Shown piece by piece: positions 52,294-64,000 of a DNA stretch of 64,000 bases. Location of the stretch: contig NZ_CP097322.1 of NCBI RefSeq assembly GCF_023515955.1, forward strand, positions 2,854,001 to 2,918,000, written 5' to 3'. Every line of letters begins with the position of its first letter. Position 1 is the stretch's first letter. The translations under genes were made by a program, and so were the position numbers. The DNA is from Streptomyces sp. RerS4 (GTDB taxonomy: Bacteria > Actinomycetota > Actinomycetes > Streptomycetales > Streptomycetaceae). Below the pieces are notes generated by a model that saw only the letters and a program-made list of their open reading frames with translations, was not told the origin of the DNA and searched no databases.

Positions 52294-55200
52294 TCAGCCG
52301 TGCGCGCGCAGCAGGCTGCGCATCGTGCGCATCGCCACCGACAGGTTGGCCAGGTCGAAGTCGTCCGAGCCCTGGATCTCGTCCAGGGTCGTCCGGGCCC
52401 GCCCGATGATCGCGGCGTTCTTGTCCTCCCAGGCCTTGAAGCGCTCCGCGGGGGTCGCCTCGCCGTCGCCCACCGCCAACACGTCGGCCGTCAGCGCCGC
52501 GTGCGCCGCGAAGAGGTCCTCACGGATGGACGCGCGGGCCATCGACTGCCAACGGTCCGCGCGCGGCAGCTCGATGATGCGGTCCATCAGCTGGGTGATG
52601 TCCAGGCGGTCGGCGAGGTCGTAGTACACCTCGGCGACGGCCAGCGAGTCGACACCCGTACGGTCCGCGATCGCGACGATGTCCAGCGTCGGGAAGGCCG
52701 ACGAGAACCCGGCGACCTTCGCCGCGAGCTCCTCGGGCACGCCCTCGCCGGTCAGCTCGTCCATGACCGACCGGTACCAGTCCAGGTCCGCGCCGCGCAC
52801 CAGCTTCGGCAGCTCGACCCAGACGCCGGCCACGCGCTCGCCGAACACCTCGACGGTCTCGGTGATCTGGAGCGGCTGCGGCCGGTTGTTGAGCAGCCAG
52901 CGCGTGCCGCGCTCGACCAGGCGCCGCGAGTGCAGCCGCACCCGGGTCTGGACGTCGGCGGCGACCTTGTTGTCGAGGGCCTCGACGGCGTCCCACACCT
53001 CGGCCAGGCCGAAGATCTCGCGGGCCGCGAGCTGCGCCCGGACGATCTCCTCCAGGGAGGCTCCGGTCTCCTCGCGCAGGCGGTGCAGGAACGTCGAACC
53101 ACCGGTGTTGACGGTGTCGTTGACCAGCAGCGTGGTGATGATCTCCCGGCGCAGCGCGTGCCCGTCGATCTGGTCGGGGAACCGCTCGCGCAGGGCCGCC
53201 GGGAAGTAGGCGTGCAGCAGGCGGCGCAGGTACGGGTCGTCCGGCAGACCGGTCGCGATCAGCTCGTCCGCCACGGTGATCTTGGTGTAGGCGAACAGGA
53301 CGGCCAGCTCCGGCTGGGTCAGGCCCTTGCCGTTGTTCAGCAGCTCGCGGATCTGCCGGTCGTTGGGCAGGAACTCCAGCTGGCGGTCGAGCAGTCCGTC
53401 GCGACCCAGGCGCCGCATGAAGCGCTGCTGGGCGTGGAGCAGGCTGGGTGCCTGGGCCGAGCCGTTGGCGAGGGCGACGTTCTGCGCGTAGTTGTTGCGC
53501 AGGACGAGGGTGCCGACCTCGTCGGTCATCTCGGCGAGCAGCTTGTTGCGCTGCTTGACGGTCATGTCGCCGTCGGCGACGACCGCGTTCAGCAGGATCT
53601 TGATGTTCACCTCGTGGTCGGAGGTGTCCACGCCCGCGCTGTTGTCGATGGCGTCGGTGTTGATCTTTCCGCCCTGGCCGCCGGCGCCGGTGCGGGCGAA
53701 CTCGATGCGGCCGAGCTGGGTCAGACCGAGGTTGCCGCCCTCGCCGATGACCTGGGCGCGCACCTCGGAGCCGTTGACGCGGATGGCGTCGTTGGCCTTG
53801 TCGCCGACGTCGGCGTGCGTCTCGGCGGTCGCCTTGACGTACGTGCCGATGCCGCCGTTCCACAGCAGGTCGACGGGGGCCCGCAGGACGGCCTGCATCA
53901 GTTCGGCCGGGGTCATCTTGGTGACGCCCGCCTCGATGCCCAGGGCCGCGCGCATCTGCGCGTTGACCGGGATCGCCTTGGCGCTGCGCGGGTGGATGCC
54001 GCCGCCCGCCGACAGCAGGGCGGTGTCGTAGTCGGCCCAGGAGGAACGCGGCAGGTCGAAGAGGCGGCGGCGCTCCGCGTAGGAGACGGCCGCGTCCGGG
54101 TTGGGGTCGATGAAGATGTGCCGGTGATCGAATGCCGCGACGAGACGGATGTGCTCGGAGAGCAGCATGCCGTTGCCGAAGACGTCACCGGACATGTCGC
54201 CGACGCCGACGACCGTGAAGTCCTGCGTCTGGGTGTCGTGGCCCAGCTCGCGGAAGTGGCGCTTGACCGACTCCCAGGCACCGCGGGCGGTGATGCCCAT
54301 GCCCTTGTGGTCGTAGCCGGCGGAGCCGCCGGAGGCGAAGGCGTCGCCCAGCCAGAAGCCGTAGGACTCGGCGACACCGTTGGCGATGTCGGAGAAGGTC
54401 GCGGTGCCCTTGTCGGCGGCGACGACCAGGTAGGTGTCGTCCTCGTCGTGCCGGACGACGCCCTGCGGCGGGACGACCGCGCCCGCGACCATGTTGTCGG
54501 TGATGTCGAGCAGCGCCGAGATGAAGATCTTGTAGGAGGCGATGCCCTCGGCGAGCCACGCGTCGCGGTCCACCGACGGGTCGGGGAGGTTCTTCGCGAC
54601 GAAGCCGCCCTTGGCGCCGACCGGCACGATGACGGTGTTCTTGACCATCTGCGCCTTGACCAGGCCGAGGATCTCCGTACGGAAGTCCTCGCGGCGGTCG
54701 GACCAGCGCAGGCCACCGCGGGCGACCTTGCCGAAGCGCAGGTGGACGCCCTCGACGCGCGGCGAGTACACCCAGATCTCGAAGGCGGGTCGCGGCGCCG
54801 GCAGGTCCGGGATGGCCTGCGGGTCGAACTTCATCGACACGTACGAGTGCTGCTCGCCCGCGCTGTCCAGCTGGAAGAAGTTGGTGCGCAGGGTCGCCTT
54901 GATGAGGGTGAGGAACGAGCGCAGGATGCGGTCCTCGTCGAGCGAGGCGACCTGGTCCAGGGCCCCGTCCAGCTCCTCCAGCATGGCGTCGACGAGCTCG
55001 GTGCCGGCGGTCTGGCGGACCGGCGACATGCGGGCCTCGAAGAGGGAGACCAGCAGCCGGGTGGTGTGGACGTTGTTGCGGAGGGTGTCCTCCATGTAGT
55101 CCTGGCTGAAGGTGGAGCCGGCCTGGCGCATGTACTTGGCGTACGCGCGCAGGACGACGGCCTGCCGCCAGGTGAGCCCGGCGCCCAGCACCAGGGTGTT

Positions 55201-57261
55201 GAAGTTGTCGTTCTCCGCGGCGCCGGTCCACACGGCCGCGAAGGCCTCCTGGAAGCGCTCGCGGGCGTCGTCGCCGAGGAAGGTCTCCCCGTTGCCTGCG
55301 GTGACGGGCATCCGCAGACCGAAGTCGTAGATCCAGGCACTGACGCGGTCGGTGCGGCGCAGTTCGTACGGGCGCTCGTCGGTGACCTCGACGCCCAGGC
55401 GCTGGAGGACCGGCAGGACGGCGGACAGGGAGACCTGCTCGCCGGTGCGGTAGATCTTGAAGCGGCGCTCGCCGGGGCCCGCGCCGACGGGCTCGTAGAG
55501 GGACAGCGCGAACTCGCGGTCGCTCGCGGAGAGCCGCTCCAGGTGGCACAGGTCGGCGACGGCCGAACGCGGCGAGTGGTCGGCCTTGTAACCCTCGGGG
55601 AAGGACGTGCCGTACTTGCGCAGCAGTTCGGCGGCGCGCTCCTCGCCGAGTTCGGCGATCAGCGCCTCCTGGAAGCCGTCGGCCCAGGAGCGGGCGGCCT
55701 CGACGAGGCGGGCCTCGACGCGCTCGACGTCGGCGTCGGTCAGCTCGGGCAGCTGGGTGCCCTGCGGGACGCGGACGACGAAGTGGATGCGGGAGAGGAC
55801 GGACTCGGTGTTCCAGGCGGTGAAGTCGACGCTGGTGCCGCCGAGCTCCTCCTTCAGGATGTCCATCAGCCGCAGGCGGACGCCGGTGGTGAACCGGTCG
55901 CGCGGCAGGTAGACCAGCGCCGAGTAGTAGCGGCCGTACTCGTCCTGACGCAGGTACAGCCGCAGCCGGCGGCGTTCCTGGAGGTACAGGACGGAGGTGA
56001 CGATCTCGCGGAGCTTGCCGACGGGGGTCTGGAACAGCTCGTCGCGCGGGTAGGTCTCCAGGATCTGGAGGAGGTCGCGGCCGTCGTGGCTGGACGGGGC
56101 GAAGCCCGCCTGCTCCAGCACCTCGGCGACCTTGCGGCGGATCACCGGGACGCGGCGCACGGACTCGGTGTACGCGGCGGAGGAGAACAGGCCGAGGAAG
56201 CGGCGCTCGCCGACGACGTTGCCGTCGGCGTCGAACTTCTTGACGCCGACGTAGTCGAGGTACGAGGGGCGGTGCACGGTGGCGCGGCTGTTGGCCTTGG
56301 TCAGCACCAGCAGGCGGTGCTCGCGGGCCTTGGCGCGTGCGTCGGCCGGGAGCCGGTTGAAGGACGGCGAGACGGGGTGCGCGTCCTCCTGGCCGGTGTG
56401 CACCGGGTCGGAGCGCAGGATGCCGAGGCCGGTGCCGGGCACGGCGGCGAGGGCGTCACCGTCGACGAGGTTGTACTCGCGGTAGCCGATGAACGTGAAG
56501 TGGTCGTCGGCGAGCCAGCGCAGCAGCTCGCGGGCCTCTTCGAGCTCGTACTCGCGCAGGTCGGGCGCGGTGGGCTCGTTCGGCAGCTCGTCGGCGATGC
56601 GCAGCGCGGCGTCGCGCATCTTCTCCCAGTCCTCGACGGACTCGCGGACGTCGGACAGGACGCGCAGCAGGTCTCCGGTGATCTGCTTGAGGTCGGCCTT
56701 GTCGGTCTCGCGGTCGATCTCGACGTGGATCCAAGACTCGACGAGGGAGTCGTGGGGGCGCGTGGTCTTGGGGCCGTGGGCCTCGCAGTCGGGGCCGAGG
56801 ATCTCGATGAGCCGACCGGTGACGTCGCGGCGGACGACGACCTGCGGGTGGATCACCAGATGGATCCCGCGACCCTGGCGGGACAGCTCGTTGGTCACGG
56901 AGTCGACGAGGAAGGGCATGTCGTCGGTGACGACCTCCACGACGGAGTGACTGGAGGTCCAGCCGTTCTCCTCGACCGTGGGGGTGTGCACGCGGACGTT
57001 CGCGGTGCCCTGCGGACGGGTCTCGGCGAGCCGGTAGTGGGAGAGTGCCGCGCCGAAGACGTCGACCGGGTCCCGGTCGAGGAGGTCCTCCGGTGCGGTG
57101 TGCAGGTAGTAGCGCTGGAGGTAGGAGAGCGTCGTGTCCCGGTCGGGACGCTCCCCTTGCTCGGACCCAGTCGGAAGTAGCCCCCCGGCCGGGCTGTTCT
57201 CAGCTACCCGTGCCGCCCGCGCGAGCAGCTCGGCCTTTGCTTCGTCCAGCTTGGTCTGCAT
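52294..57261 (-). CDS. gdhB: NAD-specific glutamate dehydrogenase, 180-kDa class
   Basis: 1655 aa, the size of the large NAD-GDH first characterised in Streptomyces clavuligerus. It deaminates glutamate to 2-oxoglutarate and ammonium with NAD+. The N-terminal half carries ACT-like regulatory domains (VVEVVTDDMPFLVDSVTNEL); the catalytic core includes KVARGGLRWSDRREDFRTEILGLVKAQMVKN, VPVGAKGGFVAKNLP and FVVGVGDMSGDVFGNGML; a long helical C-terminus follows. The start is ATG 57261 with AGAGGA upstream. It is a homo-oligomer in cytosol, likely for glutamate catabolism. Confidence 0.95.
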   Translation of the reverse strand: MQTKLDEAKAELLARAARVAENSPAGGLLPTGSEQGERPDRDTTLSYLQRYYLHTAPEDLLDRDPVDVFGAALSHYRLAETRPQGTANVRVHTPTVEENGWTSSHSVVEVVTDDMPFLVDSVTNELSRQGRGIHLVIHPQVVVRRDVTGRLIEILGPDCEAHGPKTTRPHDSLVESWIHVEIDRETDKADLKQITGDLLRVLSDVRESVEDWEKMRDAALRIADELPNEPTAPDLREYELEEARELLRWLADDHFTFIGYREYNLVDGDALAAVPGTGLGILRSDPVHTGQEDAHPVSPSFNRLPADARAKAREHRLLVLTKANSRATVHRPSYLDYVGVKKFDADGNVVGERRFLGLFSSAAYTESVRRVPVIRRKVAEVLEQAGFAPSSHDGRDLLQILETYPRDELFQTPVGKLREIVTSVLYLQERRRLRLYLRQDEYGRYYSALVYLPRDRFTTGVRLRLMDILKEELGGTSVDFTAWNTESVLSRIHFVVRVPQGTQLPELTDADVERVEARLVEAARSWADGFQEALIAELGEERAAELLRKYGTSFPEGYKADHSPRSAVADLCHLERLSASDREFALSLYEPVGAGPGERRFKIYRTGEQVSLSAVLPVLQRLGVEVTDERPYELRRTDRVSAWIYDFGLRMPVTAGNGETFLGDDARERFQEAFAAVWTGAAENDNFNTLVLGAGLTWRQAVVLRAYAKYMRQAGSTFSQDYMEDTLRNNVHTTRLLVSLFEARMSPVRQTAGTELVDAMLEELDGALDQVASLDEDRILRSFLTLIKATLRTNFFQLDSAGEQHSYVSMKFDPQAIPDLPAPRPAFEIWVYSPRVEGVHLRFGKVARGGLRWSDRREDFRTEILGLVKAQMVKNTVIVPVGAKGGFVAKNLPDPSVDRDAWLAEGIASYKIFISALLDITDNMVAGAVVPPQGVVRHDEDDTYLVVAADKGTATFSDIANGVAESYGFWLGDAFASGGSAGYDHKGMGITARGAWESVKRHFRELGHDTQTQDFTVVGVGDMSGDVFGNGMLLSEHIRLVAAFDHRHIFIDPNPDAAVSYAERRRLFDLPRSSWADYDTALLSAGGGIHPRSAKAIPVNAQMRAALGIEAGVTKMTPAELMQAVLRAPVDLLWNGGIGTYVKATAETHADVGDKANDAIRVNGSEVRAQVIGEGGNLGLTQLGRIEFARTGAGGQGGKINTDAIDNSAGVDTSDHEVNIKILLNAVVADGDMTVKQRNKLLAEMTDEVGTLVLRNNYAQNVALANGSAQAPSLLHAQQRFMRRLGRDGLLDRQLEFLPNDRQIRELLNNGKGLTQPELAVLFAYTKITVADELIATGLPDDPYLRRLLHAYFPAALRERFPDQIDGHALRREIITTLLVNDTVNTGGSTFLHRLREETGASLEEIVRAQLAAREIFGLAEVWDAVEALDNKVAADVQTRVRLHSRRLVERGTRWLLNNRPQPLQITETVEVFGERVAGVWVELPKLVRGADLDWYRSVMDELTGEGVPEELAAKVAGFSSAFPTLDIVAIADRTGVDSLAVAEVYYDLADRLDITQLMDRIIELPRADRWQSMARASIREDLFAAHAALTADVLAVGDGEATPAERFKAWEDKNAAIIGRARTTLDEIQGSDDFDLANLSVAMRTMRSLLRAHG

Positions 57262-57624
57262 GTCCTCTGGCTCCTGTCGCGCGCCATTGCGTGACGTAGG
57301 TAGGAAGGGAAGGGCGCGGTCCCGCGATGAGGCGGAGTGTCCGTCCGGATTCGGGATCGACGCCGTACCGCCGTGAAGCCGACCGGGAGGGTTTCGGCCA
57401 GGTGAGGCAGGAGGTCCCGGTGGCAGGAATCAGCGAGGGCCCGGCCACGGTCGTGCGCCGGGCGCGGTCGGGGGCATCGATGCCGCCGGTGACTATCGCG
57501 CTGATCACGGGTACCAGGCTAGCCCCAGTCCCCATCTGTGTGTGTACAAATCCGGGGCCGGAACTTTGACACTCTGGACAGCGACGCGGGCGACCCGGCA
57601 TGCCAAGGTCACCCGCGCCATGCG
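57262..57624. other. Intergenic region upstream of gdhB
   Basis: 363 bp with no gene. A TAGCCT hexamer on the minus strand near 57510 could be a -10 element for gdhB; I see no matching -35. Otherwise nothing recognised. Confidence 0.4.
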
Positions 57625-58290
57625 CTATTCGGACAGCCCGCGAGCTGTGGCGACCGCCTCCGCCAGGGTGTCGACGACGGGAACTCCGGCCGATTCCAGA
57701 CTTGCGCGGCTGTGCGAGCCACCGGTGTACAGGACGGCCCGCGCGCCCACGTGCGCGGCGGCGAGCGCGTCGTCCACGGCGTCTCCGATGACGACCGTAC
57801 GGGTGGCGGTCACACCGAAGGGCTCGATGGCGGCCAAATGGCGTACGAGGTGCCCCGCCTTGGAGGTGTGCGAGGGCCCGGTGCGCCCGTCGACGCGCAG
57901 GAAGTGCACGTCGATGCCGTGGGCGCTCACGAGCGGTATGAGCCTGTCGTGGGGCGCGAGGGACAGCAGGGACTGCGTGAGTCCCTCGCCCTGCCAGTCG
58001 CGCAGCAGCTCCCGGGCCCCCTCGGTGAGATCGGCGCCCTCGGCGGCGACCCAGTAGTGGCGGTGGAAGGCCTCGTCCATGACCAGCCACTCGGCGTCGG
58101 TCGGCAGGCGGCCCATGAGGCGCTCGTAGAACTTCGGGACGGGGACGACGTACAGGTCGCGGTACGTCTCCAGGGTGATCGGCGGGAAGCCGAGTTCGGC
58201 GAAGCTCGCGTTCGTCGCGGTGATCACCGCGTCGATGTCGTGCAGCAGGGTGCCGTTCCAGTCCCAGACCAGGTGATTCGTGTGCCTCAT
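57625..58290 (-). CDS. HAD-superfamily phosphatase (phosphoglycolate phosphatase-like)
   Basis: 221 aa. Motif I HLVWDWNGTLLHD supplies the nucleophile Asp, motif III Lys is in HTSKAGHL, and motif IV VIGDAVDDALAA. The helical cap (about 20-85) makes it subfamily IA like Gph. The substrate is not predictable from sequence. ATG 58290 overlaps the DUF6912 stop, so the two are coupled. Confidence 0.88.
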   Translation of the reverse strand: MRHTNHLVWDWNGTLLHDIDAVITATNASFAELGFPPITLETYRDLYVVPVPKFYERLMGRLPTDAEWLVMDEAFHRHYWVAAEGADLTEGARELLRDWQGEGLTQSLLSLAPHDRLIPLVSAHGIDVHFLRVDGRTGPSHTSKAGHLVRHLAAIEPFGVTATRTVVIGDAVDDALAAAHVGARAVLYTGGSHSRASLESAGVPVVDTLAEAVATARGLSE

Positions 58291-58787
58291 GCCAGCAGCC
58301 CCGGGATCTCCTGGACGCCGAACCAGAGCAGCTCGTGGTCGTCGGCGCCGTCGACGGTGAAGCGGGCGTCGTCGTCCCCGGCGTCGGAGGCGGCGACCGC
58401 TGCGGCGGCGGCCGCGACGTCCTCGCGGGCGTCGTCGGCGTCCACGTGCACGGAGGCGGCCACGGTGAGGCGTACGGGGGCGGCGAGGACGACCTGGCCG
58501 AGGGCGGCCTCGTCGGTGCCCGGGGCGGCGGTGGCGGCCTTGTCGTCCACGTCGACGGCGACGACGACCCGCTTGCGGGGGGCGGCCGCGTCCTCGGCGA
58601 GCAGGCGCAGGGAGGCGGTGGCGGCGCGGCCCAGGGCGGCGTACTCCAGCTCCTCGACGTCGTCGGAGACGTACCACTCGCGCAGCCCGGGGGTGACGGC
58701 GTAGGCGCGCAGCGGTGCGGGACCCAGCTCGCCCGCCTTGTGCGCCTCGGCGAGCCCGCGGAGTGTGAGAGGGACGTAAACGCGCAT
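58287..58787 (-). CDS. DUF6912 family protein
   Basis: 166 aa. MRVYVPLTLRGLAEAHKAGELGP begins the family; GLREWYVSDDVEELEYAALGRAATASLRLL and the C-terminal DDHELLWFGVQEIPGLLA are the conserved ends. Function is unknown, and it is found in actinobacteria next to the HAD gene. It is translationally coupled (4-nt overlap) to the phosphatase, so a shared pathway is plausible. Confidence 0.75.
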   Translation of the reverse strand: MRVYVPLTLRGLAEAHKAGELGPAPLRAYAVTPGLREWYVSDDVEELEYAALGRAATASLRLLAEDAAAPRKRVVVAVDVDDKAATAAPGTDEAALGQVVLAAPVRLTVAASVHVDADDAREDVAAAAAAVAASDAGDDDARFTVDGADDHELLWFGVQEIPGLLA

Positions 58788-59219
58788 GGCCGGCTGCTTT
58801 CGGTAGTCGAAGAACGCCCCCAGGATACGACCGCCCCCGGCCCCACCCCCATGCCCCGGCCCACCGCGCCCCACATCGGCGCGCCCGTCAGGGCGACGCC
58901 CCCACACCCCTTGGCCCGACGAGCCCCCGCACGGCCCCGCCACCCCCGGCGCCCCCGTCGTCCGGCGCGCCCGTCAGGGTGACGCTCCGGTACCCCTTCG
59001 GGCCTACGGGGCGTCGCGCGGGGCCGTCCACCCGGGGCCTCGGCTGCGGTCGGCGGCGGCTCGGGGTGGGGCGGCGGTCATTCGAATAGGTGAACCGCGG
59101 TCGCGGTCGGCGCCGCGCGGCCGGGCGGTTGCGGAGTGTGTTCGGGCGGCCGTAGAAAGCCCACATCAAGTTACCGCCCGGTACCCACCGCCGGGCCCGG
59201 CCCGCACGGGGGAACCGCC
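58788..59219. other. Divergent intergenic region with ~40-bp direct repeat
   Basis: 432 bp between the DUF6912 and Rv3235-family genes. CGGCGCGCCCGTCAGGG occurs at 58877 and again at 58963 with about 40 bp of related sequence each, period 86 bp. No credible gene. Confidence 0.5.
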
Positions 59220-59708
59220 ATGGACACCCACACCACCCGCGCCACGCTCGACGGCGAGGGCCGCCGCGCCCGGCCCGGCGCCCCGGGCCGCACCCGCCCG
59301 GCCGGACGCCGCGACTCCCGGCGGCCGGGCGCCGCCGCCCCGCGCCCGGAGCGGCGTCCGACCGCCGCCCCGCACGACTGGTTCGCCCGACGGCTCCTCG
59401 CGGTGCTCAGCGGCCAACGGCCGGTCCATTCGCTGCTCGGCCTCACGGTGGGCGAGGCGTACGAGCAACTGGCCGGCCTCGCCCCCACCGGCCCCCTGCG
59501 CGAGCGCCTGCGACCGGTGCTGCGCCACTGCGGCCGCTTCCACCCGGGTCCGGGCGTCATCGAGGCCTTCGCCCGCATCGCGACGGGCGACCGCGTCTCC
59601 GCGATGGCCTTCCGCCTCGAACAGGGCCCCGACCTGCGCTGGCGCTGCGCGGCCATCGAAATCCACCCGCCACGCCTGACGCCCACCCGCCTGACGCCCA
59701 CCCCGTGA
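59220..59708 (+). CDS. Rv3235 family protein
   Basis: 162 aa with a basic Arg/Pro N-terminus of about 45 residues, then a compact domain (DWFARRLLAVLSGQRPVHSLLGLTVGEAYEQL, AFARIATGDRVSAMAFRLEQ, RWRCAAIEI) typical of the Rv3235 family. The gene neighbours secA in mycobacteria too; function is unknown. The C-terminus repeats RLTPT. GGGGGAA precedes ATG 59220. Confidence 0.8.
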   Translation: MDTHTTRATLDGEGRRARPGAPGRTRPAGRRDSRRPGAAAPRPERRPTAAPHDWFARRLLAVLSGQRPVHSLLGLTVGEAYEQLAGLAPTGPLRERLRPVLRHCGRFHPGPGVIEAFARIATGDRVSAMAFRLEQGPDLRWRCAAIEIHPPRLTPTRLTPTP

Positions 59709-59742
59709 CGACCCCGTCACCACCCCGCGCCCGGAAACGACG

Positions 59743-59780
59743 CGGCCGGGGCCGGACACCTCGGTGTCCGGCCCCGGCCG
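59743..59780. terminator. Terminator between the Rv3235-family gene and secA
   Basis: A perfect 18-bp stem CGGCCGGGGCCGGACACC (59743-59760 with 59763-59780), 2-nt loop, between convergent genes. Confidence 0.85.
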
Positions 59781-59801
59781 ACGCTCACGAGCCCGATGGG
59801 G

Positions 59802-62591
<2,790 letters not shown>

Positions 62592-62817
62592 CGAGGTATG
62601 TCTCCTTGCCGGTCGGGCCTGGGCACTTTACGTAGCCGGGCACGGCAGGTGGGCCCCACCGCAACGGCCATCGTAAGCGAGGACGTGGTCGCGTCGGGAG
62701 GTCCGCCGTGTCCGCAGGGCACGGGCGCCCGGAATGAGAACGTACGAGAGACCCATTGGGTGCCGGTGTGAGCGAAAACCCCTCGCCCGGGTTACCCGGC
62801 GCCGCCACAATCCCTTC

Positions 62818-63408
62818 ATGGAACCCGTCACGCTGACCACCGAACGGCTGTCCCTGAGCCCCTTCGCCCCCTCCGACGCCGAAGAGGTGTACGCCGCCTG
62901 CCAGGACCCGGACATCCAACGCTGGACCATGGTTCCCTCCCCCTACGAGCGCGCGCACGCCGACAGCTTCGTGGGCGAGCTGGTGCCGGGCCACTGGCGC
63001 GACGACACCGGCTACTCCTTCGCCGTCCGCCTCGGCCCCGGCGGGCCGCTGGTCGCCGCCGTCGGTGTCCACGTGCTCCAGGCCTTCGGGACCAACTCTT
63101 ACGAGATCGGCTACTGGGGGACCAAGGAGCACCGCGGGCGCGGCTACACGACCGAGGCCGTCACCGCCGTCGCCCGCTGGGCCTTCACCGACCTGGGCGT
63201 CGTACGCCTGGAATGGCGCGCCGAGGTCGGCAACGCCGGCTCCCGGGCCGTAGCCGAGAAGGCCGGGTTCCGCGTCGAGGGCACCCTGCGGGCCTCCCTG
63301 CACCGCGCCGACACCGTGCGGGACGCCTGGGTGGGCGCACTGCTCCCCTCCGACCTCGGCCTGCCCTCCCGGCTGCCGTACCTGCCCGCTGTCAGTGGGC
63401 CCGCCTAG
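62818..63408 (+). CDS. GNAT acetyltransferase, RimJ/RimL type
   Basis: 196 aa: VTLTTERLSLSPFAPSDAEEVYAACQDPDIQRWT, YEIGYWGTKEHRGRGYTTEAVTAVARWAF (motif A), RLEWRAEVGNAGSRAVAEKAGF (motif B). It would acetylate an N-terminal or side-chain amine. ATG 62818 is chosen by the family start MEPVTLTTERL. It is 9 bp upstream of the next gene. Confidence 0.87.
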   Translation: MEPVTLTTERLSLSPFAPSDAEEVYAACQDPDIQRWTMVPSPYERAHADSFVGELVPGHWRDDTGYSFAVRLGPGGPLVAAVGVHVLQAFGTNSYEIGYWGTKEHRGRGYTTEAVTAVARWAFTDLGVVRLEWRAEVGNAGSRAVAEKAGFRVEGTLRASLHRADTVRDAWVGALLPSDLGLPSRLPYLPAVSGPA

Positions 63409-63417
63409 GCTCGCGGC

Positions 63418-64000
63418 ATGACCATGATCTCGCTGTCCGCCGACGAAGCCCGCCGGATCGCCCTGCGCGCCCAGGGGTTCCTCGGCGCGCCCGACCGCCG
63501 GGGCGGGGTCCGGGGGGTGCTGCGCCGGCTGGGCGCCGTGCAGCTCGACACGATCTCCGTCCTGGCGCGCTCGCACGAGCTGATCCCGTACGCGCGCCTG
63601 GGCGCGGTCGGCCGGGACACGGTGGAGGAGGCCTACTGGAGCGACGGCCACGCCTTCGAGTACTGGTCGCACGCGGCGTGCGTCCTGCCGATCGAGGAGT
63701 GGCCGCACTTCGCGTTCCGCCGCCGGGCCCGGCGGGCGCGCGGCCACCGCTGGCACGTGCTCCAGGACAAGGAGCGCTCGACGCGGGCGGTCCTGGACCG
63801 GCTGAAGGCCGACGGCCCGCTGACCTCCACGGAGCTGGGCGGCGCGAAGAACGGCGGCGAGTGGTTCGAGTGGTCCGAGAGCAAGATCGCGGTGGAGTGG
63901 CTGCTCGACACCGGTGAGGTGATCTGCTCGCGGCGGCGCGGCTGGAAGCGCGTCTACGACCTACCCGAGCGGGTCGTCCCCGACGCCCTGCTCCACGACG
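63418..64000 (+). CDS. Winged-helix DNA glycosylase-like protein (YcaQ/AlkX family), 3' end outside window
   Basis: 194 codons are visible; the gene runs off the window. Start ATG 63418 (MTMISLSADEARRIALRAQG). LGAVQLDTISVLARSHEL contains the QxD motif of the YcaQ catalytic site, and ADGPLTSTELGG then KIAVEWLLDTGEVIC are the tandem winged helices. The E. coli member unhooks interstrand DNA crosslinks, and the Streptomyces homologue AlkZ protects against azinomycin. This copy is a housekeeping-type relative, not in a toxin cluster. Confidence 0.8.
   Translation, partial: MTMISLSADEARRIALRAQGFLGAPDRRGGVRGVLRRLGAVQLDTISVLARSHELIPYARLGAVGRDTVEEAYWSDGHAFEYWSHAACVLPIEEWPHFAFRRRARRARGHRWHVLQDKERSTRAVLDRLKADGPLTSTELGGAKNGGEWFEWSESKIAVEWLLDTGEVICSRRRGWKRVYDLPERVVPDALLHD

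Noticed and set aside
52300..57180. 1626-codon open frame antisense to gdhB
   Set aside because: High-GC Streptomyces genes leave long open antisense frames. The product is low-complexity Val/Gly/Asp/Arg without domains, while the minus strand encodes full NAD-GDH.

Overview
The window is chromosomal DNA of a high-GC actinomycete, almost certainly a Streptomyces. The reasons are about 70% GC with strong third-position bias, frequent GTG/TTG starts, the 180-kDa type NAD-glutamate dehydrogenase, two adjacent Ser/Thr kinases of the PkaA/PkaB type, an LAETG cell-wall sorting signal, and a gene order that I recall as close to the S. coelicolor SCO2940s-SCO3005 core region (from memory, not checked). 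Most of the 64 kb is conserved core; accessory features are small and local.

Layout. 1-5 kb: end of a sortase-anchored surface protein, an SF2 helicase, a Doc-type toxin-antitoxin pair and an MFS exporter. 5-10.3 kb: a leftward operon for a xanthine-dehydrogenase-like molybdo-flavo-FeS enzyme (FAD, [2Fe-2S], Moco subunits). 10.6-15.4 kb: GH20 hexosaminidase, DUF3039, YqgE, murA and HU. 15.7-25 kb: NAD-malic enzyme, HelD/HelR-type RNA polymerase helicase, a 676-bp cassette bounded by inverted repeats, CGNR regulator, GNAT, and the nitrate genes nnaR and narK with candidate GlnR boxes. 25-29 kb: LysR/MFS divergent pair and a secreted collagen-like SH3 protein. 29-30 kb: a DUF6247/RelE-like gene pair sitting between two identical copies of a terminator. 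29.8-35.5 kb: ssrA (tmRNA), smpB, S41 protease, ftsX, ftsE, a tiny zinc-ribbon membrane protein and prfB, that is, translation rescue and termination plus divisome control. 35.5-43.5 kb: a Cys-type leader peptide ORF before a 2OG-Fe(II) oxygenase, kinases pkaB and pkaA, and a divergent FHA/FtsK-like ATPase gene. 43.6-52.2 kb: sugar ABC importer (lipoprotein and two permeases, no ATPase), a two-domain GT2/CDP-glycerol-type glycosyltransferase, a TetR regulator and an ABC polymer exporter (TagG/TagH-like). 52.3-64 kb: NAD-GDH, HAD phosphatase with DUF6912, Rv3235-family protein, secA, GNAT and the start of a YcaQ-like glycosylase.

Sequence quality. Two long genes (the [2Fe-2S] subunit and the FHA/ATPase) are open only if five single bases are restored, each in a short G or C run. 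This looks like homopolymer undercalling in the assembly rather than gene decay.

The most interesting signals are: loss of the family's catalytic glutamate in the Moco subunit; the inverted-repeat cassette inserted upstream of helD; the toxin-like pair bracketed by exact 41-bp terminator copies beside tmRNA; a beta-sandwich (SdrB/Cna-B-like) domain inserted in an extracellular loop of a sugar ABC permease; the collagen-like secreted protein; and the HVD-type leader peptide ahead of an oxygenase gene.
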